From an uncultured Pseudorhodobacter sp. (lineage in GTDB: Bacteria > Pseudomonadota > Alphaproteobacteria > Rhodobacterales > Rhodobacteraceae): a stretch of 18,705 nt of DNA. The stretch spans positions 1-18,705 of the forward strand of contig CALEMZ010000027.1 of the NCBI GenBank assembly GCA_937910975.1. The letters are read 5' to 3'. The notes under the pieces were generated by a model that saw only the letters and a list, made by a program, of their open reading frames with translations, was not told the DNA's origin and ran no database searches. The position numbers were made by a program, and so were the translations under genes. Of this stretch, positions 12,928 to 18,705 are shown in pieces. Position 1 is the first letter of the stretch. Every line of letters begins with the position of its first letter.

Positions 12928-13068
12928 CTAAAGTACCTATGTTCGCACGGGTAATGATATGATCATCATTCCTAGGATTTGGTTAAGATTTTCTTTCTAA
13001 TTTGAAATCAAACTCAACAATCCTCGTTAAGATGTGCCGATTGTCCCAGAATGAGGAAAGAACCGCCG
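12928..13068. promoter_or_regulatory. AT-rich divergent region between pleD and DUF3572 genes
   Basis: These 141 bp are clearly AT-richer than the neighbours. They hold AATGAT-N6-ATCATT (12953-12970), the palindrome CCTAGG (12971-12976), and TTTGA-AA-TCAAA (13001-13012). On the minus strand there is a TTAACCAA, one base off the CtrA half-site TTAACCAT; a full TTAA-N7-TTAA site is absent. TTGAAA (13002-13007) is a possible -35 for DUF3572, but the TTAAGA downstream is spaced 19 bp away. Both promoters must be here. Confidence 0.4.
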
Positions 13069-13350
13069 ATGAATAGGCAAGAGTACGCTGAAACGATTGC
13101 TTTACAGGCCTTGGGCTGGTTGGCCGCGAACGAAGAGCTGCTGCCGGTCTTCCTTGGGGCCTGCGGCGCAACGGTTAACGATTTGGCGAAAAACGCCGGG
13201 CAGCCAGCCTTTTTGGGCTCGGTCCTTGATTTTATATTAATGGATGACGCATGGGTCATTGAATTTTGCGATGCTGCAAATTTGGCCTATGTGATCCCGA
13301 TGCAGGCCCGCACCAGTCTGCCGGGCGGAGAACAGATCAACTGGACCTGA
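13069..13350 (+). CDS. DUF3572-family protein
   Basis: A 93-residue cytoplasmic protein beginning MNRQEYAETIALQALGWLA, with DUF3572 features: FLGACGATVNDL, GQPAFLGSVLDFILMDDAWVIEFC. The ATG at 13069 has GAGGAAAG (13053-13060) at good distance; the ATG at 13051 overlaps that ribosome binding site and is less likely. The family has no known function. In many alphaproteobacteria it is encoded next to divK and pleD (recollection), and here it is head-to-head with pleD, which keeps part of that linkage. Confidence 0.8.
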   Translation: MNRQEYAETIALQALGWLAANEELLPVFLGACGATVNDLAKNAGQPAFLGSVLDFILMDDAWVIEFCDAANLAYVIPMQARTSLPGGEQINWT

Positions 13351-13414
13351 TGCGGGCGTTGCAATTGGCCAGCGCTGCCGCCATGTTGCGCGCAAATGGG
13401 GCGTTCAGGGGCAA

Positions 13415-14110
13415 ATGATGATCGACGGCGTGGTGTTTGACAAAGACGGAACCTTGTTTGATTTCCGCCAAAGCTGGGGCGTCTGGACTGCCCGGCTTTT
13501 GGAGGTGTTGGCCCGAGATGAAACCCATGCCGCCCAGCTTGCCGCCGCAATCGGCTACTATCCGCAAGCCCGCGACTTTCACCCCGAAAGCCCGGTGATC
13601 GCTGCCACGGCTGAGGAAATTTCGGCGGCGTTGTTGCCGCATCTGCCGGGCTACACCCAGCCCAGCCTTGCGGCGCGGCTCAACGCGATGGCTGAGGGTG
13701 CGGCCATGGTACCGGCGGTGCCTTTGCGCCCGGTCCTGGGGGCCTTGCGCGAGCGGGGTTTGAGGCTGGGTCTTGCCACAAATGATACCGAGGCGCCGGC
13801 GCGTGCGCATTTGACGGCGCATGGGGTGTTGGATTTATTTGATTTCGTGGCAGGCTATGATTCCGGCTATGGCCCTAAACCGGGGCCAGGTATGTGTCTG
13901 GCCTTCGCCCGTGAAACCGGGCTCGACCCGGCGCGCATCGTGATGGTTGGCGACAGTTGCCATGATCTGATTGCCGGGCGCGCAGCCGGAATGCGCACCG
14001 TTGCGGTCCTGACCGGGATTGCGGGCATTGAGGAGTTGCTGCCCCACGCTGACGCCGTGCTGCCAGATATCGGAAGCTTGGGTGCATGGATCGACGGGCT
14101 GGCGCCGTAG
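13415..14110 (+). CDS. HAD-family hydrolase, phosphoglycolate phosphatase-like
   Basis: A 231-residue HAD phosphatase. Motif I is VFDKDGTLFDF (nucleophile Asp9, acid Asp11), motif II the Thr in LGLATNDTEA, motif III the Lys in GYGPKPGPGM, and motif IV MVGDSCHDLIAGRAAGM. The helical cap between motifs I and II identifies subclass I, the Gph/PGP type. The Lys instead of Leu or Phe in DKDGT is common in alphaproteobacterial members. Substrates range over 2-phosphoglycolate and other small phosphates. The ATG at 13415 follows AGGGG; an ATG three bases later is equally possible. It lies 64 bp after DUF3572 and may be cotranscribed. Confidence 0.88.
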   Translation: MMIDGVVFDKDGTLFDFRQSWGVWTARLLEVLARDETHAAQLAAAIGYYPQARDFHPESPVIAATAEEISAALLPHLPGYTQPSLAARLNAMAEGAAMVPAVPLRPVLGALRERGLRLGLATNDTEAPARAHLTAHGVLDLFDFVAGYDSGYGPKPGPGMCLAFARETGLDPARIVMVGDSCHDLIAGRAAGMRTVAVLTGIAGIEELLPHADAVLPDIGSLGAWIDGLAP

Positions 14111-14222
14111 CGGTCTCTAGATTGCGCCAAAAACGACCTGCTTTTGTCGTGCTTTGAGCGTCCCTTCCTTCCCTTATTCGGCCATTCTTCACCAAACGAG
14201 GCGAGTCGCGTGAGGTATTGGC
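14111..14222. other. Intergenic gap between HAD and MttB-family genes
   Basis: This 112-bp gap contains ACGAC (14133-14137) and GTCGT (14146-14150), a 5-bp stem followed by GCTTT, at most a weak terminator for the HAD gene. A pyrimidine-rich stretch follows at about 14160-14176. GAGG about 8 bp before the ATG at 14223 is the likely ribosome binding site. I see no clear promoter. Confidence 0.3.
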
Positions 14223-15779
14223 ATGACCGAAGAAGCAGGACGTCGCCGCAGGGCGGGGGGGCGGGCAGGCCACAAGACCCGCGCGGGTACGGCTGCTATT
14301 GATCAGATGCCTTGGCGGGTACCGGTAAACCCCGATCGCCCGGTGGAGCCGCTGGATGCCGAGGGCGTGCAGGCGATCCACCGCACGGCGATGCGGATAT
14401 TGTCCGAGATCGGAATTGAGTTTCTGAACCCGGACGCCGTGGGGATCCTTGAAAAGGCGGGCTGCCGGGTACGGGGCGAAAACGTTCGCATGGACGAAGA
14501 TTTCGTCATGGAAATGCTGAGCCATGCGCCGAAAAGTTTTACCATCACTCCCCGAAACCTTGATCGGGAGTTGGTGATCGGTGGCAAGAACATGGTTTTT
14601 GTCAACGTTTCCTCCCCGCCAAATGCCTGGGATCTGGAGCGTGGCAAGCGGTCCGGCGATTTTGAGACGTTCAAAGAGTTCATGAAGCTGACGCAGTATT
14701 TCAACTGCATCCATATTGCGGGCGGCTACCCGGTGGAGCCGATTGATATTCATCCCGCCGTCCGGCATCTGGATTGTCTTTATGAAAAATTGGTGCTGAC
14801 CGATAAGGTTGTGCATGCCTACAGTCTGGGCGCGGAGCGGGTTGAAGATGTGATGGAGATGACCCGGCTGGCTGGCGGTCTTTCACATGCGGAGTTTGAG
14901 GCCAAGCCGCGGATGTATACCAACATCAACTCCGTCAGCCCGCTCAAGCATGACTTTCCGATGCTGGACGGGGCGATGCGATTGTCCCGGCGGGGGCAGC
15001 CGGTGGTGGTGACGCCCTTCACGCTGGCGGGAGCGATGGCTCCGGTCACGATGTCCGGCGCGGTTGCGTTGAGCATTGCCGAGGCTTTGGCGGCGATTGC
15101 GTTGCTTCAGTATATCAACCCCGGCTGCCCGGTCGCGATCGGGACATTTACGAGCAACGTGGATATGAAATCCGGGGCACCTGCTTTTGGTACGCCGGAA
15201 TATATGCGGGCCACACAGATGACGGGGCAGTTGGCGCGGTTTTATGGGCTGCCGCTGCGCTCCTCGGGGGTTTGTGCGGCGAACGTGCCGGATGGGCAGG
15301 CGATGTGGGAGACATCGAACTCTCTGTGGGCCGCCGTGCAATCGGGGTCCAATATGGTCTATCATGCGGCGGGTTGGCTGGAAGGCGGGCTGATCGCGAG
15401 CCCTGAGAAGTTCATCATGGATTGTGAAGTGCTTCAGATGATTCAGCGGTATTGTGAAACGGCGACATTTGCGACCACAGAGGAAGACCTTGCCTTTGAC
15501 GCGATCAAGGAGGTTGGGGCGGGCGGGCACTATTTCGGCTGCCAGCATACGCAAGATCGGTACCAGACTGCATTTTATGCGCCCTTCGTTTCGGACTGGC
15601 GAAATTATGAGGCCTGGCAGCAGGATGGTGCGGTTTGGACGCCGGAGCGCGCGCATCGGATTTTCAAGCAAATCCTCGCGGAATTTGAGGCCCCCGAAAT
15701 GAATGGGGATCATCTTGAAGATCTGACCCGTTTCGTGGCCAAACGCAAACAAGAGGGCGGTGCGCCAACGGATTTTTGA
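14223..15779 (+). CDS. Trimethylamine methyltransferase (MttB) family protein, non-pyrrolysine
   Basis: A 518-residue protein of the MttB family (corrinoid-dependent methyltransferases). The N-terminus is Arg/Gly-rich (RRRRAGGRAGHKTRAG), followed by HRTAMRILSEIGIEFLNP, SFTITPRNLDRELVIGG, VVHAYSLGAERVEDVMEMTRLAGG and GGHYFGCQHTQDRYQTAFYAP, all typical of the family. The frame has no internal TAG, so there is no pyrrolysine as in archaeal MttB. Such non-Pyl members include MtgB, which demethylates glycine betaine, and others acting on proline betaine or carnitine. Marine Rhodobacteraceae carry several. No corrinoid protein or MtgA-type partner gene is adjacent. Substrate is inferred only as a quaternary or tertiary amine. 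Confidence 0.88.
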   Translation: MTEEAGRRRRAGGRAGHKTRAGTAAIDQMPWRVPVNPDRPVEPLDAEGVQAIHRTAMRILSEIGIEFLNPDAVGILEKAGCRVRGENVRMDEDFVMEMLSHAPKSFTITPRNLDRELVIGGKNMVFVNVSSPPNAWDLERGKRSGDFETFKEFMKLTQYFNCIHIAGGYPVEPIDIHPAVRHLDCLYEKLVLTDKVVHAYSLGAERVEDVMEMTRLAGGLSHAEFEAKPRMYTNINSVSPLKHDFPMLDGAMRLSRRGQPVVVTPFTLAGAMAPVTMSGAVALSIAEALAAIALLQYINPGCPVAIGTFTSNVDMKSGAPAFGTPEYMRATQMTGQLARFYGLPLRSSGVCAANVPDGQAMWETSNSLWAAVQSGSNMVYHAAGWLEGGLIASPEKFIMDCEVLQMIQRYCETATFATTEEDLAFDAIKEVGAGGHYFGCQHTQDRYQTAFYAPFVSDWRNYEAWQQDGAVWTPERAHRIFKQILAEFEAPEMNGDHLEDLTRFVAKRKQEGGAPTDF

Positions 15780-15788
15780 GGCGCTTGC

Positions 15789-15811
15789 GCGCGCCGCTGC
15801 AAGCGGCGCGC
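15789..15811. terminator. Strong hairpin between convergent mttB-family and iolB genes
   Basis: GCGCGCCGCT (15789-15798) and AGCGGCGCGC (15802-15811) form a perfect 10-bp, all but one GC, stem with a 3-nt loop, 9 bp after the methyltransferase stop. A second stem GGCGC/GCGCC lies at 15831-15844, and GGGAG (15857-15861)/CTCCC (15868-15872) is followed by TTTT (15873-15876) on the plus strand. Together they look like a terminator cluster between convergent operons, with the last the only one followed by T residues. Confidence 0.6.
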
Positions 15812-15874
15812 CCGGCCCAACGGGATAAGAGGCGCGTCAGCGCCGCGAAGACGGGCGGGAGAGCCCCCTCCCTT

Positions 15875-16681
15875 TTACGCGTCGCGCTGCATGATCCATT
15901 CCACGGCCGGGTCGGCCTGAAACCGCCATTTGCGCAACGGCCCTGCCATGACGTTGAGGTAATACATCTCAAATCCGTAGGGCGCGCCGCAAGGGTGGTG
16001 GCCGCGCGGCACGATCACCACATCACCATCCCCCACGGCCATGGTCTCATTCAACTGGTTATCCTCGGTATAAACCCGCTGGATGCCAAAGCCATTGGCG
16101 GGGTTGATCCGGTGGTAATAGGTTTCCTCCAGATAGGTAATGCGGGGGTAATCATCCTCATCATGGCGGTGGCTGGGATAAGAGGACCAGTGGCCTGAGG
16201 GCGTGAACACCTCAGTCACCAACAGGCTGTCACAATAATCCTCGCCCTCCATCGCGATATTGTTGATGAAACGGGTATTGGTGCCTCGCCCGCGCTGGGT
16301 GAGGCTAATGCCATTCGGCCCGATGCGCCGCGCCGCATGGCCGCCCTTGCCGGGGGCCGAACAGACCGCGACGGTGCAATCGGTCACAGCCGTCAGCGCC
16401 CAATCCTGCCCATTGGGCACATAGAGACAATGGGGGGGCGTGCGGTCAAAGACGTTCATGCGCTCCCCCAAAACACCCCAGTCATGGCCCGCCGCTGTGA
16501 TACTGGCGCGGCCCTCGACCATCACCAAAATGACCTCGCGCGCGCCCGTGACCTCCGCCGCGCTCTCCCCCGCCCGCAGCCGATAGAGTGAAAAACCGAC
16601 ATAGCGCCAGCCCGCACTTTCGGGGGTGATGCTATGCACCTTGCCATGGGTGCCGAAGGGTTTGCAAAGCAGGTCGGGCAT
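15875..16681 (-). CDS. iolB: 5-deoxy-glucuronate isomerase
   Basis: A 268-residue IolB-family protein, of normal length. It isomerises 5-deoxy-D-glucuronate to 2-deoxy-5-keto-D-gluconate in myo-inositol catabolism. The double-cupin features are present: VMVEGRASI in the N-terminal cupin, and SYPSHRHDEDD (metal ligands His171 and His173 with acidic residues), EETYYHRINPANGFGIQRVYTED and VIVPRGHHPCGAPYGFEMYYLNVMAGP in the second. The ATG at 16679-16681 is preceded on its strand by AGGA at 8-bp spacing. It starts 34 bp after the stop of iolD and is the last gene before the convergent methyltransferase. Confidence 0.95.
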   Translation of the reverse strand: MPDLLCKPFGTHGKVHSITPESAGWRYVGFSLYRLRAGESAAEVTGAREVILVMVEGRASITAAGHDWGVLGERMNVFDRTPPHCLYVPNGQDWALTAVTDCTVAVCSAPGKGGHAARRIGPNGISLTQRGRGTNTRFINNIAMEGEDYCDSLLVTEVFTPSGHWSSYPSHRHDEDDYPRITYLEETYYHRINPANGFGIQRVYTEDNQLNETMAVGDGDVVIVPRGHHPCGAPYGFEMYYLNVMAGPLRKWRFQADPAVEWIMQRDA

Positions 16682-16715
16682 CTGGGATATCCTTTAAGTT
16701 TCGCGCAGAAAGGGA

Positions 16716-18548
16716 TCAATCGCGGCGCTGCACCTTGCGGTTTTGGGCATAGGCGGCATGGGCCGCTGTCACCTCGGCGCGGGGGCTGACCTCGGGCACC
16801 GCCACCTCCCACCATGTGCCGCCATGCGGGGTGGAGGGGTAGGGATCGGTATCAATGACCACAACATAAGGCCCGGTCACATCAACGCGCCGCGCTAAGG
16901 CTGCCTCCAGATCTGCGATTGAGTCGACCTTGACCGATGTCGCCCCCATCGCGGCAGCATGGGCGGCAAAATCAATCGCTGAGGGGGTCTGATGCCGGGA
17001 ATGGGCCAGAAGATTGTTGAACTCTGCCCCGCCGGTGGCCATTTGCAGCCGGTTGATGCAGCCAAAGCCACGATTGTCGGTGACGACCACGGTAAAGCTG
17101 ATGCCCAACATCGCGGCGGTGGCCATTTCGGAATTGGCCATCATATAGGTGCCATCGCCGGTAAAGCAGATCACATCACGCCCCGGATCTGTCATTTTGA
17201 TGCCCATGGCCCCGGCAATCTCATAGCCCATGCAAGAAAACCCATATTCCATATGGTAGGATCCGGGCCGCCCGGCTTTCCATAGCTTGTGCAGCTCTCC
17301 CGGCATGGTGCCTGCGGCGCACATCACCACGGTATCGGGCGTGGCGGCACGTTGCACGGCCCCCACCACCTGCATGTCGGTGGGCAGTTGGTTGCCATCG
17401 GCGGGGGCATCGGTCAGCGGGTCCACTTTCGCAAACCAATCGGATTTCAGCGCGGCCTCCGGCGCTTTGGCACGATGCGCTCCGAGTGCGGCAGACAGCG
17501 CCTCAAGCCCGGCGCGGGCATCGGCGCAAAGCGGTTCTGCCCCGTGTTTCATTGCGTCATAGGCCGCGACATTGAGGCTGACCACGCGGCGTGCGGGGTT
17601 TTGGAACAGCCCCCAGGAGCCGGTGGTGAAATCCTGAAACCGGGTGCCGATGCCCAGCACCAGATCAGCGGCGGCGCAGGTGGCGTTGGCAGGTGTGCCG
17701 CCCGTCACCCCGATGGGGCCAAGGTTAAGCGGGTGATCCCATGGCAGCGCCGACTTGCCAGCCTGCGTCTCTGTTACCGGGATGTTATGCGCCTCAGCAA
17801 AGTTTTGCAGCGCTTCTGTGGCCCCCGAATAATGCACCCCGCCGCCCGCCACGATCACCGGGTTTTGCGCGCCCTTCAGGGCCGCCGCCACGCTTGCCAG
17901 CTCCACCGCGTCGGGCTGGATACGGCGTTGACGCCAGATACGGGGGGCAAAGAAGCTTTCGGGGTAATCAAAGGCCTCGGCCTGCACATCCTGGCAAAAG
18001 GCCAGTGTAACGGGCCCACATTCTGCCGGGTCCGTCATCACCCGGAATGCACGGGGCAGGGCGGTCAGCAATTGCTCGGGCCGGGTGATCCGGTCAAAAT
18101 ACCGGCTGACGGGTTTGAAGCAATCATTGGCAGAGATCGTGCCATCGCCGAAATTCTCGATCTGTTGCAGAACCGGGTCCGGGCCGCGATGGGCAAAGAC
18201 ATCGCCGGGGATCAACAGCACCGGCAAACGGTTGACATGGGCGAGGGCGGCGGCGGTGATCAGATTGGTCGCGCCCGGCCCGATGGAGGTGGTAACCGCC
18301 ATCGCCCGGCGGCGCTGCGATTGCTTGGCAAAAGCTATTGCGGCATGGGCCATGGTTTGCTCATTATGGCCGCGATAGGTGGGCAGGCTGTCTTGTGCGC
18401 CGTGCAGCGCCTCGCCGATCCCGGCCACATTACCATGGCCAAAGATCGCCCAGCAGCCCGCGATAAAGGTCTCGCCTTCTTCGGTTTTCTGGGCGGCAAT
18501 ATAGCGGACCATGGCCTGAGCTGCCGTTAGTCTGATTGTGGAGGTCAT
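16716..18548 (-). CDS. iolD: 3D-(3,5/4)-trihydroxycyclohexane-1,2-dione acylhydrolase (decyclizing)
   Basis: A 610-residue thiamine-diphosphate enzyme that opens the cyclohexanetrione ring to give 5-deoxy-glucuronate, the substrate of IolB. The catalytic Glu63 is in YRGHNEQ; the ThDP/Mg motif starts at GDG (464-466) and ends at DNRG (491-494). Other IolD marks are AIFGHGNVAGIGEAL, VTTSIGPGATN, IPGDVFAHRGPDPVLQQ, YGFSCMGYEIAGAMG and HGGTWWEV. The start chosen is the ATG at 18546-18548 with AAGGAAG in front; an earlier in-frame ATG at 18683 would add 45 residues not seen in the family. It is upstream of iolB in one operon. iolE, iolC and iolG are not in the window. Confidence 0.95.
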   Translation of the reverse strand: MTSTIRLTAAQAMVRYIAAQKTEEGETFIAGCWAIFGHGNVAGIGEALHGAQDSLPTYRGHNEQTMAHAAIAFAKQSQRRRAMAVTTSIGPGATNLITAAALAHVNRLPVLLIPGDVFAHRGPDPVLQQIENFGDGTISANDCFKPVSRYFDRITRPEQLLTALPRAFRVMTDPAECGPVTLAFCQDVQAEAFDYPESFFAPRIWRQRRIQPDAVELASVAAALKGAQNPVIVAGGGVHYSGATEALQNFAEAHNIPVTETQAGKSALPWDHPLNLGPIGVTGGTPANATCAAADLVLGIGTRFQDFTTGSWGLFQNPARRVVSLNVAAYDAMKHGAEPLCADARAGLEALSAALGAHRAKAPEAALKSDWFAKVDPLTDAPADGNQLPTDMQVVGAVQRAATPDTVVMCAAGTMPGELHKLWKAGRPGSYHMEYGFSCMGYEIAGAMGIKMTDPGRDVICFTGDGTYMMANSEMATAAMLGISFTVVVTDNRGFGCINRLQMATGGAEFNNLLAHSRHQTPSAIDFAAHAAAMGATSVKVDSIADLEAALARRVDVTGPYVVVIDTDPYPSTPHGGTWWEVAVPEVSPRAEVTAAHAAYAQNRKVQRRD

Positions 18549-18705
18549 GGAAGCTTCCTTTGGCGAGCGATCATGGGCCCGCGCGGTGCGGGGCATCGGG
18601 TTGTCCCTTTGTAGCGACAGTTTGCCCCGTGCGCCAAGCCTTGGTTCGTGACGGTAATCCCCCCCGAAAGTAAGGGGCTGCATAAGTAGAATTTTCTCGG
18701 CAAGA
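18549..18705 (-). promoter_or_regulatory. Leader and probable promoter region of iolD
   Basis: The start region contains GGAAGCTTCC (18549-18558), a perfect 10-bp palindrome covering the iolD ribosome binding site. CCAAGCCTTGG (18634-18644) is an 11-bp palindrome about 86 bp upstream of the start and a candidate operator. The published rhizobial IolR motif (GGAA-N6-TTCC, recollection) is not matched exactly. The promoter may extend past the window edge. Confidence 0.35.

Noticed and set aside
12983..12998. CtrA site before pleD/DUF3572
   Set aside because: There is TTAA at 12983 but no second TTAA after 7 bp, and the half-site has one mismatch. It is mentioned only as a near match.
14223..15779. 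Pyrrolysine-containing MttB
   Set aside because: There is no in-frame TAG in the gene and no pyl genes are nearby, so it belongs to the non-pyrrolysine group.
17289..18530. Open frame of 413 codons on the plus strand over iolD
   Set aside because: It is the complement of iolD, whose ThDP motifs and length are unambiguous.
1..18705. Mobile elements, CRISPR arrays, tRNA or rRNA genes
   Set aside because: I found no transposase or integrase motifs, no regular spaced repeats and no tRNA-like cloverleaf or rRNA sequence. The few direct repeats are short and local.

Overview
The base composition (GC-rich, strong G/C third-position bias), the dense short operons with 4-bp start/stop overlaps and the protein families point to an alphaproteobacterium, most likely a Rhodobacteraceae/Roseobacter-group member. 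The families I rely on are a Pta-type acetyltransferase, DUF3572 next to a PleD-type diguanylate cyclase, a DUF983-NUDIX pair, a non-pyrrolysine MttB-family methyltransferase and iolD-iolB. The window is chromosomal-looking. I see no phage genes, transposases, CRISPR arrays, rRNA or tRNA.

Layout. 2-1122 (+): the 3' end of a phosphate acetyltransferase gene, overlapping a TIM-barrel sugar-phosphate isomerase/epimerase. 1283-2880 (+): a divergent glyceraldehyde-3-phosphate dehydrogenase-like gene overlapping a P-loop kinase of the YggC/uridine-kinase-like class. 3040-5094 (+): a Tas-type aldo/keto reductase, a cysteine-rich lipoprotein and a lipocalin lipoprotein. 5091-5948 (-): an XRE regulator, convergent with the lipocalin and divergent from a (+) cluster at 6050-8129 of a small DUF2061 membrane protein, a di-iron fatty acid desaturase/hydroxylase and an EamA transporter. 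8126-9221 (-): DUF983 and a NUDIX hydrolase with an insertion in the Nudix box, overlapping each other. 9432-11512 (+): a secreted four-EF-hand protein, then an ECF-type sigma factor, a one-helix membrane protein (probable anti-sigma factor) and a membrane-anchored Metal_resist/CnrX-like sensor. 11542-12927 (-): a PleD-type REC-REC-GGDEF protein, head-to-head with DUF3572 (13069-13350, +), which is followed by a HAD phosphatase and an MttB-family methyltransferase (to 15779). 15875-18548 (-): the myo-inositol catabolism genes iolD and iolB, transcribed iolD then iolB and convergent with the methyltransferase gene.

How they may work together. Most genes belong to small central-metabolism or envelope operons. 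The region that looks least like housekeeping is 9432-11512. There a periplasmic Ca2+-binding protein lies 97 bp upstream of a sigma/anti-sigma/periplasmic-sensor operon. The layout resembles CnrH-CnrY-CnrX, but the sensor lacks almost all candidate metal ligands. A perfect 13-bp hairpin with no U-tract separates the EF-hand gene from the sigma operon. This is my best candidate for a poorly described signalling system. All functional assignments are from reading motifs by eye; no database search was run.
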